DNA of 64,000 nt from Nostocoides sp. F2B08. Lineage in GTDB: Bacteria; Actinomycetota; Actinomycetes; Actinomycetales; Dermatophilaceae. Below the pieces are notes generated by a model that made no database searches, was not told where the DNA came from, and was given only the letters and a program-made list of their open reading frames with translations. The stretch lies in assembly GCF_009184895.1 (NCBI RefSeq), contig NZ_WESE01000001.1, positions 310,001 through 374,000 on the forward strand, in the 5' to 3' direction. Every line of letters starts with the position of its first letter. Position 1 is the stretch's first letter. Made by a program: the position numbers and the translations under genes. This document shows, piece after piece, positions 1 to 7,881 of the stretch.

Positions 1-46
1 GTCGGGCGAGACCGGCCCGACCGAGGCCGACCGCCGCGACGGGTGA
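1..46 (+). CDS. 3' end of an upstream gene (partial)
   Basis: An open frame enters from the left edge and ends at a TGA at 44-46 that overlaps the GTG start of the NUDIX gene (GTGA overlap). Only about 14 residues are visible and they match no motif. In related actinobacteria a zinc-dependent metalloprotease gene often precedes this NUDIX gene, so this could be its tail, but that rests on gene order alone. Confidence 0.4.
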   Translation, partial: SGETGPTEADRRDG

Positions 47-657
47 GTGACGAGCCGGCGCCCATGGAGCAGCGTCCACCCCGGCGCTCACCGGTCTGGC
101 ACGACGCCGTCCGCACGCTGAGCCGCTATGCACCCGAGGATCGCGACCAGGAGGGCCTGCGCACCGCATACCTCCGGGCACTCGAGGACGACACTGCGGT
201 CTTCAAGACCGGCCCGCCCGTGCACCTGACGACCTCGTGTCTGGTCTTCGACCACACCCGGGAGCACGTACTGCTGACCCTCCACGCGAAGGCGCGGTCC
301 TGGCTCCAGCTCGGCGGCCACATCGAGCCGGGCGACCCCGACCTGCTTGCGGCCGTCCACCGCGAGGTGCGCGAGGAGTCCGGTATCGACACCGTTCGGA
401 TCGCCCCGAGGCCGGCCGAGCTGCACCGCCACGGGCTCAGCGCCCGGTTCGGCCGCTGCAGCGAGCACCTCGACGTCCGCTTCGTCGGCTGGGCTCCTCC
501 GGGGTCCGACGCAGCATGCAGCGCGGAGTCATTGGACCTGCGGTGGTGGCCCGTGGACACCCTTCCCCCCGGGACCGTGGGCGACCTTCCTCCCCTCATC
601 GCCCGAGGTCAGAACGTCCTCCGCGACCTTCGGGGCGTCCCTTTCCACCAGGGTTGA
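43..657 (+). CDS. NUDIX hydrolase
   Basis: A 204-residue NUDIX-fold hydrolase, expected to split a nucleoside diphosphate linked to another group; the substrate cannot be read from sequence. The NUDIX box lies near residues 92-115, with GGHIEPGD followed by REVREESGI. The usual glutamate after GGHIEPG is aspartate and the helix has one extra residue, a form common in actinobacterial homologues. The GTG start overlaps the preceding stop codon, so it is probably translated with the upstream gene. It opens a conserved block that continues to about 26 kb. Confidence 0.85.
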   Translation: MSDEPAPMEQRPPRRSPVWHDAVRTLSRYAPEDRDQEGLRTAYLRALEDDTAVFKTGPPVHLTTSCLVFDHTREHVLLTLHAKARSWLQLGGHIEPGDPDLLAAVHREVREESGIDTVRIAPRPAELHRHGLSARFGRCSEHLDVRFVGWAPPGSDAACSAESLDLRWWPVDTLPPGTVGDLPPLIARGQNVLRDLRGVPFHQG

Positions 658-841
658 GGTCGTTCGGCGGTGCGCATGGGGTGGATGTGAACTATGCGGC
701 ACGAGTGACGCATCGTACGGCGCGCCGCACGGGGATTGGGCAAGACGCGCACACGGCCTCGTTTATGGTCGTACGCAGCCCCTTCACGGCGCAGGCGGAA
801 CCCACGTCTGCAGCCGCAAGGGTTCGACCGAAGGAGAAGCC

Positions 842-1003
842 ATGGCTGACGAGACCTACAAGGGCGAGTTCTACTGCGTCAAGTGCAAGGAGAAGAAGGA
901 GGCCGAGGGCAAGGTCGTCGTCTCCGACAACGGCCGCCGCATGGCCAAGGGCAAGTGCCCCGACTGCGGCACCAACCTCAACCGGATTCTCGGCAAGGCC
1001 TGA
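842..1003 (+). CDS. DUF5679 small zinc-ribbon protein
   Basis: A 53-residue basic protein with two cysteine pairs, CVKC near residues 12-15 and CPDC near residues 40-43, spaced as in a zinc ribbon. This matches the DUF5679 family of short actinobacterial proteins, whose function is not established. A good ribosome-binding site (GAAGGAG) lies 5 bases before the ATG. The 184 bases upstream contain no other convincing gene, and a strong hairpin follows the stop codon, so it is probably transcribed alone. Confidence 0.85.
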   Translation: MADETYKGEFYCVKCKEKKEAEGKVVVSDNGRRMAKGKCPDCGTNLNRILGKA

Positions 1004-1037
1004 GAACCGACCCGACACCCGGCTTCAACGGGTGTCC

Positions 1038-1075
1038 ACCGGGCGGGCGGGACCATTCGGTCCCGCCCGCCCGGT
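1038..1075 (+). terminator. Perfect 17-bp hairpin after the DUF5679 gene
   Basis: Arms 1038-1054 and 1059-1075 are perfectly complementary with a 4-base loop (ATTC). No T-run follows, as is usual for high-GC actinobacterial terminators. It begins 34 bases after the DUF5679 stop codon. Termination is inferred from structure and place only. Confidence 0.7.
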
Positions 1076-1224
1076 CGTTGGAAGCGGCGGTCGTCGGACA
1101 CGACGACACCGTGGACGCGGTCCACGTCACCGACGCCGAGTGGAGGATCAGGCCGCGATGTGGATCACGCAGGGTTGTGGATGACGCCCGGCACACCCGG
1201 TAGGGACGCGGTTGACTTCTCCGC

Positions 1225-2253
1225 ATGCACCTCCCTGCGTCGGTCCGGCCGGCTCGCCCCCTGCTGGCCGGTCTGACGCCGCGGATCCAGACCGACGGGA
1301 CCATCGCCCTCGGCACCGATCCGGTCCACGGAGTCGTCCTCACGGGCGCCGACGTCGCCGAGACCGCCAAGCTCTTCCGCCTCATCACCCGCCTCGCGAC
1401 CCTGAGCGGGCCGACGCCCGCAGCGGCCTTGGCCGTCGCCGCCGACCTACCCGTCGATCGGGTTGTGGAGCTGTGCGACGCGCTCGACGGGGCCGGACTG
1501 ACGACGCACCACCCCCTCGAGTCCATCGGCGTCGAGGCGGCCGCGTGGTCCGTCGCGCGCCGACGGGCAGGCGGGGAGTCCAGCCTCAGCGGACCGTCAC
1601 CGTTGCCGCTGGCCCGACGCCGATCCGGCTCAAGGATCCTCGTCGACGGTCGGGGTCTCCTCGTCCAGGAGATCGCGCGCCTGCTGCGGTCCGCCGGGAT
1701 CGGTGAGGTTCGAGCCGGCTGGTACGCCGCCTCGGCCGACGACCACGATCCGGACTCGGTCGACCCCGCACTCGCCATCTGCGTCGCGCCCCGGATGCCG
1801 TGGCAACGGTCCCGTGACTGGTCCCGTCGGGGGGTACGCCATCTTCCGGTCCTCACCCGACCCGGGTCGGTCGACGTCGGTCCCCTCGTCGTGCCCGGGA
1901 CGGGCCCGTGCCTCGACTGCGTCGCGTTGTCCGACGCTGCGACGGCCGACACCGGGACGCCGACGGACCTCCTCGCGGACGGCCAGGGCGAGCCGGTCAC
2001 GGTCGAGGACACTCTCGCCGCGGTGGCCGCGGGGACGGTGGCGATGCTCGCGCTGGGGGTGACCGACGCATACCCGCCGCCCACGGGGGTCCGCTGGCAC
2101 ACGGCACTCCCCCTACCCTCGATCGCGACGTCGCAATGGTCGATCCACCCACGGTGTCCGTCCTCGTGGCACCGCCCAAGGCTTGCTGTAGACGCGCCTG
2201 GCACCGCGAGCCATCCGGAGCGCTTCGTGCAGGGTGGGAGAATGGGCAGGTGA
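1225..2253 (+). CDS. ThiF/cyclodehydratase-like protein (Rv3196-type)
   Basis: A 342-residue protein resembling the non-catalytic ThiF/E1-like family next to ABC1 kinase genes in actinobacteria. A Rossmann-like core starts near residue 135 (SRILVDGRGLLVQEIARLL). A cysteine pair (GPCLDC near residue 230) and a later cysteine (HPRC) could bind zinc. The adenylylation motif of active ThiF/MoeB enzymes is not evident, so enzyme activity is doubtful. Its TGA overlaps the GTG of the next gene, indicating coupled translation with the ABC1 kinase. Function unknown. Confidence 0.7.
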   Translation: MHLPASVRPARPLLAGLTPRIQTDGTIALGTDPVHGVVLTGADVAETAKLFRLITRLATLSGPTPAAALAVAADLPVDRVVELCDALDGAGLTTHHPLESIGVEAAAWSVARRRAGGESSLSGPSPLPLARRRSGSRILVDGRGLLVQEIARLLRSAGIGEVRAGWYAASADDHDPDSVDPALAICVAPRMPWQRSRDWSRRGVRHLPVLTRPGSVDVGPLVVPGTGPCLDCVALSDAATADTGTPTDLLADGQGEPVTVEDTLAAVAAGTVAMLALGVTDAYPPPTGVRWHTALPLPSIATSQWSIHPRCPSSWHRPRLAVDAPGTASHPERFVQGGRMGR

Positions 2254-3611
2254 CCGACCTCCCGTTCCGCGGCGTGACCCGCACGGCCAAGCTCGCGACC
2301 CTTCCGCTGGGCTTCGCCGGTCGCACTGCGTGGGCGGTGGGCAAGCGGGTCGGCGGCAAGCCGGCCGAGATGGTCGCCCTGGAGGTCCAGGCCCGCACCG
2401 CCGAGCAGCTCTTCTCCGTCCTCGGCGAGCTCAAGGGCGGGGCGATGAAGGTCGGCCAGGCGCTGTCGATCATGGAGGCGGCGCTCCCCGAGGAGATGGC
2501 CGCGCCGTATCGGGCCACCCTGACCAAACTTCAGGACGCTGCTCCCCCCATGCCGGCGGAGCGGGTTCACGCCATCCTCGCGGACCAGCTCGGACCCCGC
2601 TGGCGCACCGCCAAGTTCGCCGAGTTCGACGACACCCCTGCGGCGGCCGCCTCGATCGGTCAGGTGCACCGGGCGACTTGGCGGGACGGCCGCGAGGTCG
2701 CGGTCAAGATCCAGTACCCGGGCGTGTCGAAGGCGCTCATGAGTGACCTCAACCAGATGAGCCGGGTCGCCAAGCTCGCCGGGGGGCTGGTCCCGGGGAT
2801 CGACATGGCACCGATCATGGCCGAGCTCAAGGAACGCATGTCGGAGGAGCTCGACTACTCCCTCGAGGCACACCACCAGAAGGCCTTCGCCCGCGCCTTC
2901 CGCGGCAACCCCCACATCCTCGTCCCGGACGTGCTCGCCCAGTCCGAGCGTGTGCTCGTGACCGAGTGGGTCGATGGCCGCCCCCTGGCCGACATCATCA
3001 AGGTCGGAACTCAGGAAGAGCGTGACCACGCCGCCCGCCTCTACCTCGAGTTCCTCCTCAGCGGGCCGGGCCGGGCGCGACTCCTGCACGCCGACCCGCA
3101 CCCGGGCAACTACCGGATCACCTCGGACGGCCGGCTCGTCGTCTTCGACTTCGGCGCCGTGAACCGCTTGCCCGACGGCCTGCCGCCGGCCCTCGGCGAG
3201 ATCCTGTCCCTCGCCATGCGCGAGGACGCGCCCGCGTTGGTCCGCCGGCTCAAGGAGGCCGGCTTCATCCGCGAGGGGATCTCGGTCGACCCCGAGCAGG
3301 TCGTGGGCTACCTCGCACCGTTCATCGAGCCGTTGCGAGAGCCGGAGTTCACCTTCACACGGGACTGGCTCCGCGGTGTCGGCGCTCGCATCAACGACCC
3401 CCGCAACCCGAACTGGATCGTCGGGACGAAGGTCAACCTTCCGCCCGAGTATCTGCTGATCCACCGCGTGTGGCTCGGCGGAATCGGCGTCCTCTGCCAG
3501 ATCGGCGGGACGGTGCCCGGACGGTCGTTGGCAGAGAAGCACATCCCCGGAGCGGATTTCCCCGCCGTCGAGGCGGTCATGGGGAGCGACGACGGCGAGG
3601 ACCTCATCTGA
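2250..3611 (+). CDS. ABC1/AarF atypical protein kinase
   Basis: A 453-residue ABC1/UbiB-family atypical kinase. Visible elements are the KxGQ-type motif (MKVGQALS near residue 68), the alanine-rich nucleotide loop (AAAASIGQVHRA near 130), the VAIK-like lysine (EVAVKIQYPG), the catalytic loop (HADPHPGNY) and the DFG-equivalent (VFDFGAVN). Family members support quinone or lipid metabolism; the mycobacterial homologue beside whiB7 (Rv3197) is linked to antibiotic tolerance. The GTG start overlaps the previous stop codon. It converges on the HhH-GPD gene 75 bases downstream. Confidence 0.9.
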   Translation: MTDLPFRGVTRTAKLATLPLGFAGRTAWAVGKRVGGKPAEMVALEVQARTAEQLFSVLGELKGGAMKVGQALSIMEAALPEEMAAPYRATLTKLQDAAPPMPAERVHAILADQLGPRWRTAKFAEFDDTPAAAASIGQVHRATWRDGREVAVKIQYPGVSKALMSDLNQMSRVAKLAGGLVPGIDMAPIMAELKERMSEELDYSLEAHHQKAFARAFRGNPHILVPDVLAQSERVLVTEWVDGRPLADIIKVGTQEERDHAARLYLEFLLSGPGRARLLHADPHPGNYRITSDGRLVVFDFGAVNRLPDGLPPALGEILSLAMREDAPALVRRLKEAGFIREGISVDPEQVVGYLAPFIEPLREPEFTFTRDWLRGVGARINDPRNPNWIVGTKVNLPPEYLLIHRVWLGGIGVLCQIGGTVPGRSLAEKHIPGADFPAVEAVMGSDDGEDLI

Positions 3612-3686
3612 CGGGCTCCCGGCGGATGCCGCACGGATCCGGACGCCAGAGCGTTTCGGTGAGTGCGCGCCGGTGAGTGCGTCTCG

Positions 3687-4256
3687 TCAACCCTTGGCGG
3701 CCGCTTTGGCCTGCTTCTTGAAGTCGCGCACCTTCTGAAGGGACTCGGCGTCGACGACGTCGGCGACCGAGCGGAACGAGCCCTCTTGCGCATACGGCCC
3801 GATCGTCTCGCGCCAACCGTCGCCCCGGACGCCGAGCTGTTTGCCCAGAAGGGCCGCGAAGATGCGCGCCTTCTGCTCGCCGAACCCCGGTAGGGCCTGA
3901 AGTCGGGTCAGCAGGTCGGAGGTCGATGTCGCCTCCTCCCAGATGCCGGACGCCCGCCCGTCGTAGTCGTCGACGACCACGCGGGCGAGCGCCTGGATGC
4001 GTCCCGCCATCGACCGTCCGTAGCGATGGATCGCCGGCGGCGTGGCGCACAGGTCCGCGAACGCCTCCGGCTCGGCCTCCGCGATGCGGCTGGGGTCCAG
4101 GGTGCCGAAGCGGTCCAGGATCTTCGCCGGACCGGCGAAGGCCCGTTCCATCGGGAACTGCTGGTCCAGCAGCATCCCGACCAGAAGACCGAAGGCATCG
4201 GTGCTGAGCACCTCGTCGGCGTGGGGGTCCTGGGCGATCTGCAGACGCGTCGTCAT
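3687..4256 (-). CDS. HhH-GPD-type base excision repair protein
   Basis: A 189-residue protein of the HhH-GPD DNA glycosylase superfamily, expected to remove damaged bases. The early MLLDQQFPMERA segment and the helix-hairpin-helix (LQALPGFGEQKARIFAAL, near residues 118-135) are clear. The C-terminal Fe-S cysteines of Nth/MutY are absent and the protein is shorter than those enzymes. The ATG has a GAGGAG ribosome-binding site and lies 11 bases after the whiB7 stop codon, so the two are probably co-transcribed. Confidence 0.85.
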   Translation of the reverse strand: MTTRLQIAQDPHADEVLSTDAFGLLVGMLLDQQFPMERAFAGPAKILDRFGTLDPSRIAEAEPEAFADLCATPPAIHRYGRSMAGRIQALARVVVDDYDGRASGIWEEATSTSDLLTRLQALPGFGEQKARIFAALLGKQLGVRGDGWRETIGPYAQEGSFRSVADVVDAESLQKVRDFKKQAKAAAKG

Positions 4257-4267
4257 GGCTCCTCAGC

Positions 4268-4585
4268 CTACGACGCGCTCGGCTCCAGGACCCCTCCCTC
4301 CAGCGGTGGGGCGTCCTTGCGGGGTCGACCTCGGGGCCGCTTGCGCGCCACGACGACACCGCCGATGAACAGCTGGCCACCCCAGACGCCCCACGGCTCG
4401 CGTCGCTGCACGGCGCCCGCCAGGCATGCCTGCTGCACCGGGCAGGTGCCGCACAGGGCCTTGGCGAACTCGACGTCGTCGGGCGCCTCGGCGAACCACA
4501 GTTCCGGGTCCTCCTGGCGGCAGGGGACATCCGTGCCGACGGCCGTGGTGAAGGCGTCGGCGTCGAGCAGCGCGGTGAGGGTCAT
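4268..4585 (-). CDS. whiB7: WhiB7 redox-sensing transcription factor
   Basis: A 105-residue WhiB-family Fe-S regulator. The four iron-sulfur cysteines are visible (one near residue 21, then CGTC and a fourth in PVQQAC), followed by the G-VWGG turn. The basic tail carries an AT-hook (RGRPRK), which separates WhiB7/WblC from other Wbl proteins. WhiB7 binds SigA and AT-rich DNA just upstream of -35 boxes and activates intrinsic antibiotic-resistance genes. ATG 4585 is chosen because AAGGAGG lies 8 bases upstream and conservation starts there; the frame is open to 4807, but the extra 74 residues are low-complexity and fall in the leader. Confidence 0.93.
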   Translation of the reverse strand: MTLTALLDADAFTTAVGTDVPCRQEDPELWFAEAPDDVEFAKALCGTCPVQQACLAGAVQRREPWGVWGGQLFIGGVVVARKRPRGRPRKDAPPLEGGVLEPSAS

Positions 4586-4850
4586 CTCGGGCGCCTCCTT
4601 CCGTGGATGGATCTGCTGGGGTGTGGTCTGCGCGCGGCCGCCCTCGTGGGCGTGGGGTCGCTGCACGCGGGTCGGTCGGGTGACGGTGCTCTCCGAGCCG
4701 CTCCGCGAGGGGGTATGCGGTGGGTGGGTCGACGAGCTGGCCGCGGGATGGACGAGGGTCATGGTGTGCTCCCTGGATGCCGTGGGTGTCGGCGTGAGGT
4801 CGTTCATGTGGAGTGGGGGCCGAACCGGGTGGGTCCGAGTCTCGGATGGG

Positions 4851-4893
4851 ATACGAAAAGGCCGCGGATCCCGGTGCTGGGTCCGCGGCCTTG
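4851..4893 (-). terminator. Attenuator hairpin in the whiB7 leader
   Basis: On the minus strand the leader RNA reads AAGGCCGCGGACCC, a six-base loop, then GGGATCCGCGGCC followed by UUUUCGU. The arms (4858-4872 and 4879-4892) pair over about 14 bp with one bulge. This is a classical intrinsic terminator about 270 bases before whiB7 and about 30 bases after an upstream ORF. WhiB7/WblC leaders in streptomycetes and mycobacteria use such a terminator to keep the gene off until translation is slowed. Confidence 0.85.
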
Positions 4894-4921
4894 AGTCAGG
4901 TCGTGTGGTGCGACAGATCTG

Positions 4922-5128
4922 TTATCCGTCGGCACCTCCAGGGCGGACGTGCACGGGGGTCGGGACATCGACGGCGAAACGGGCGGACGTGGTCGCACGG
5001 GTGGCGACGGCACCGAGGTGTCCCACGGCGACACGGACGCGTGCTCCCGCGACGGAGGCCGCGTCGAGGCAGCCGGGCAGGACGAACGCGCCGGTGGCGC
5101 CGGTCGTGGTCATGATGGTCAGCTTCAC
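4922..5128 (-). CDS. Upstream ORF in the whiB7 leader
   Basis: A GTG-started ORF of 68 codons with a strong ribosome-binding site (AGAGGAGG, 6 bases before GTG). Its TAA stop lies about 30 bases before the attenuator hairpin. The peptide is Ala/Val/Thr-rich with no domain. Position and strong initiation fit a leader peptide whose translation senses ribosome inhibition and controls readthrough into whiB7. The frame is open to 5314 upstream, but that part crosses the predicted promoter and is not favoured. Whether the peptide itself has a function is unknown. Confidence 0.65.
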   Translation of the reverse strand: MKLTIMTTTGATGAFVLPGCLDAASVAGARVRVAVGHLGAVATRATTSARFAVDVPTPVHVRPGGADG

Positions 5129-5223
5129 CGGAGCCTCCTCTCGCTCGTGGTTCCCGGTGGGTGTCGCAGGTCGGGGTTGTGGTCCCTCCCCGTGGGGCGC
5201 CCCGATCGACAGGGCGTCCGGCC

Positions 5224-5261
5224 AGCGTAGAGCCAGGCCCGCGCAGAACGCAATGCCTTTT
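5224..5261 (-). promoter_or_regulatory. Predicted WhiB7-type promoter of the whiB7 leader
   Basis: On the minus strand TTGCGT (5248-5253) and TACGCT (5224-5229) are 18 bases apart, fitting a SigA -35/-10 pair. An AAAA tract (5258-5261) lies just upstream of the -35 box in otherwise GC-rich DNA. WhiB7 recognises AT-rich DNA in this position through its AT-hook, so autoregulation is likely. Transcripts would begin near 5217, giving a leader of about 630 bases. Confidence 0.6.
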
Positions 5262-5339
5262 CTCGGACGGGATCCGTTCGGGTGCCCCGCGGGCGATCCA
5301 CGGGCGACTCTCACGAGGTTGTCCGCGGGTCCATGCGCC

Positions 5340-7472
5340 TCAGGGGCGGCTCGCCTCGTCCGCGATGAGGGCGAGGATCTCGGTGCCGTAGGCCTCGACC
5401 TTGCGCTCGGCGATGCCGGGGATGGCGAGCAGGTCGTCGGTGTTCCGGGGCGACCGCTCGGCGAGCGCCGTCAGGGTCACGTCGGTGAGCACGATGTAGG
5501 CGGGCACTTTGTCCCGGGCGGCGCGCTGGGTGCGCCAAGTCCGCAGGGCGTCGACGAGACTCGGGTCGGCCGTGGCGGCACAGGTCTCGCACCGCCCGAG
5601 CGTGCGGGCGGCGCTCGTGGTCAGGGTGGCACCGCACACGCGACAGGGCGGGACCGGAGCACGGCGACGGCCGGACCCCTTCGACCTCGGTCCGCGACGG
5701 ACGCCGCTGGCCGCGTGACGCGCCCGGGGGACCGGAACGGGGCTGTCCAGAGCACCGTCCAGGCCGACCAGGAAGCGGGAGAGGCGGCGACCGCCTCGCG
5801 ACGACCCTCTGCCGAGTGCATAGGACAGGTCGAGGGTGCGACGCGCCCGGGTGATGCCGACGTAGAGGAGGCGGCGTTCCTCCTCGACGCCCGCCGGCGT
5901 GTCGGCGAGGCTGATCGGGATCAAGCCCTCACTGCACCCCACGACGTGGACGTGGTCCCACTCGAGGCCCTTTGCGGCGTGGAGCGATGCGAGCGTGACC
6001 CCTGCCGCGGCGGGCGCGTGCTGTGCGGCTGCCCGCTCGTCGAGCTCGGCGACGAACTCCACCAGCCCGGCCTCGGGTCGGGTGCCGGCCAGCTCGTCGG
6101 CGAGGGCGACGATCGCGGACAGACTCTCCCATCGTTCGCGTGCCGCCCCTCGTACGCCAGGAGCGCTCGGGCTCCAGCCCGCACCGGCGAGGACCGCCCC
6201 GACGAGGTCCGGGAGGGCGACGTCGCCCGCATCGGTCCGGGCTGCCCCTCGGAGCAGGACGAGGGCCTGGCGAACCTCCGCGCGGTTGAAGAAGCGCTCG
6301 CCGCCGCGGATCAGGTAGGGCACACCCTCCTCGGCCAGGGCGGACTCGAGGACCTCGGTCTGGCCGTTGGTCCGCACGAGCACGGCGATGTCACCCGCCG
6401 AAGCACCGGTGTCCAGACGGTCCCGGATCGACCGGGCCACCGCCTGTGCCTCAGCGGCGTCGTCCTCGTACTCGCGCAGCGTCGGGAGCGGGCCGGCGGC
6501 TCGTTGCGCGACCAGGCGCACGGCCCCTCGCGCAGTGGCCGTCGGCCCGGAGACGACTCGGTTGGCGACCTCGAGCACCTCCGGCGTGGACCGGTAGTTG
6601 CGCACGAGCCGAACCGTGCTCGCGCCTGGGTAGCGAGCGCTGAAGCCCAACAGGTGCCGGTCGCTCGCGCCGGTGAACGAGTAGATGGTCTGCGCCGGAT
6701 CCCCCACGACGCACACGTCCCGACGACCCCCCAGCCAGGCGTCGAGGAGCCGCTGCTGCAGCGTGCTGACGTCCTGGTACTCGTCCACGACGAAGGCGCG
6801 GTACTGGCGTCGCACCGCGGCCGCGATGTCCTCGCGGTCCTCCAGGATGCCCACGGTGAGTAGCAGAACGTCCTCGAAGTCGATCACCCCGCGGTCGGCC
6901 TTGCACGACTCGTAGGCGTCCAGGACCTTGGCCATCGCGCTGTGGTCCATGCCCGGGGCCTCGCGCCGGGCCGCTCGGGCGCCCGCCGCATACCCCTCCG
7001 CCGTCAGCATCGACACCTTGGCCCACTCGATCTCGGCGGCCACGTCCCTCAGGACGGTCCGGTCGACCTCGAGTCGGAGTCGGCCCAGGGCCTCCGCGAC
7101 GACGGGCGCCTTCTGCGAGAGGACCTGCGGCGCACCACCGCCGATGGCCTGCGGCCAGAAGTAGTGCAGCTGGCGCAGCGCCGCCGCGTGGAAGGTGCGA
7201 GCCTGCGCGCCCTCGACCCCGAGCACGCGCAGTCGACTGCGCATCTCCCCCGCCGCGCGCGCCGTGAAGGTCACGGCGAGGGTCTGGGTCGGCGACAGGA
7301 CGCCCGTGTGCACGGCGTAGGCGACCCGGTGGGTGATGGCCCGGGTCTTGCCGGTGCCGGCACCGGCGAGGACGACCATCGGCCCGAGGGGCGCCGTCGC
7401 GACCGCTCGCTGCTCGGGGTCGAGGGCGGCGAGGATCTCCTCGGGATCGGGCGCGACGACGGACTCACTCAT
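5340..7472 (-). CDS. uvrD2: UvrD2-type ATP-dependent DNA helicase
   Basis: A 710-residue superfamily 1A helicase expected to unwind DNA 3'-5'. Walker A is AGAGTGKT near residue 37, Walker B is VDEYQD, and motif III is QTIYSFTGA. A tetracysteine motif (CRVC...CETC) precedes a C-terminal HRDC domain (ALAERSPRNTDDLLAIPGI); together these mark UvrD2 rather than UvrD1/PcrA. Start ATG 7472 gives the normal N-terminus (MSESVVAPDPEE) just before the Q-motif region. It lies upstream of the whiB7 leader on the same strand and is divergent from the mycoredoxin gene. Confidence 0.93.
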   Translation of the reverse strand: MSESVVAPDPEEILAALDPEQRAVATAPLGPMVVLAGAGTGKTRAITHRVAYAVHTGVLSPTQTLAVTFTARAAGEMRSRLRVLGVEGAQARTFHAAALRQLHYFWPQAIGGGAPQVLSQKAPVVAEALGRLRLEVDRTVLRDVAAEIEWAKVSMLTAEGYAAGARAARREAPGMDHSAMAKVLDAYESCKADRGVIDFEDVLLLTVGILEDREDIAAAVRRQYRAFVVDEYQDVSTLQQRLLDAWLGGRRDVCVVGDPAQTIYSFTGASDRHLLGFSARYPGASTVRLVRNYRSTPEVLEVANRVVSGPTATARGAVRLVAQRAAGPLPTLREYEDDAAEAQAVARSIRDRLDTGASAGDIAVLVRTNGQTEVLESALAEEGVPYLIRGGERFFNRAEVRQALVLLRGAARTDAGDVALPDLVGAVLAGAGWSPSAPGVRGAARERWESLSAIVALADELAGTRPEAGLVEFVAELDERAAAQHAPAAAGVTLASLHAAKGLEWDHVHVVGCSEGLIPISLADTPAGVEEERRLLYVGITRARRTLDLSYALGRGSSRGGRRLSRFLVGLDGALDSPVPVPRARHAASGVRRGPRSKGSGRRRAPVPPCRVCGATLTTSAARTLGRCETCAATADPSLVDALRTWRTQRAARDKVPAYIVLTDVTLTALAERSPRNTDDLLAIPGIAERKVEAYGTEILALIADEASRP

Positions 7473-7556
7473 GACGCGGCTCAGTCTCTCACTCCACTCC
7501 GAGGCCGGCTGCTCGCGAAGGGCCGGCCAGGGGCCCGGCCCGGGCCGCGCGTCGGC

Positions 7557-7562
7557 TACGGT
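7557..7562 (+). promoter_or_regulatory. Predicted -10 box for a leaderless mycoredoxin transcript
   Basis: TACGGT fits the TANNNT -10 pattern and lies 6 bases before the ATG. No Shine-Dalgarno sequence is present, so transcription probably starts at or next to the start codon. Confidence 0.5.
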
Positions 7563-7568
7563 CGACCC

Positions 7569-7841
7569 ATGGACAGTCCGACCGCGCAGTACGTCCCCGA
7601 TGAGGGCTCGGTCACCCTGCTCACGACCGGCTGGTGCGGGTTCTGTCGTCGGCTCAAGGCGATGCTCGACCGCGAGGGTCTCCCCTATGCCGAGGTCGAC
7701 ATCGAGGCCGTCCCGGAGGCCGCGGACGCGGTCAAGGCCGTCAATGCGGGAAACCGCACGGTCCCGACGGTCGTCTTCCCGGATGGCTCGACCGCCACCA
7801 ACCCGTCGGTGCACGAGGTCATGGCCCGGCTCGGGCGTTAG
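7569..7841 (+). CDS. Mycoredoxin (glutaredoxin-like)
   Basis: A 90-residue thioredoxin-fold protein of the mycoredoxin family, which reduces mixed disulfides formed with mycothiol in the actinobacterial cytoplasm. The redox motif is CGFC, within TTGWCGFCRRLKAML near residue 20 (characterised mycoredoxins have CGYC). The cis-proline turn TVPTV is near residue 67. Length is normal. It sits between divergent uvrD2 and convergent nudC, as in other actinobacteria. Confidence 0.92.
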   Translation: MDSPTAQYVPDEGSVTLLTTGWCGFCRRLKAMLDREGLPYAEVDIEAVPEAADAVKAVNAGNRTVPTVVFPDGSTATNPSVHEVMARLGR

Positions 7842-7881
7842 ACGACCGATCGCCGAGAAGACGCGCCAAGAACCCGGGACG

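Noticed and set aside
1111-1125. GTGGAC-GCG-GTCCAC dyad upstream of the ThiF-like gene
   Set aside because: Short GC-rich dyads are frequent here by chance; no regulator or second copy supports it as an operator.
978-3542. An 854-codon open frame on the minus strand
   Set aside because: It is antisense to the ThiF-like and ABC1 kinase genes, which have clear motifs; GC-rich third positions leave the opposite strand open.
4586-4807. An N-terminal extension of whiB7 by 74 residues
   Set aside because: The extension is low-complexity, lies between the attenuator and an excellent AAGGAGG site, and WhiB7 proteins are about 100 residues.
4026-6863. A 945-codon open frame on the plus strand
   Set aside because: It runs antisense to whiB7, its leader and uvrD2, has no domain and shows antisense codon bias.
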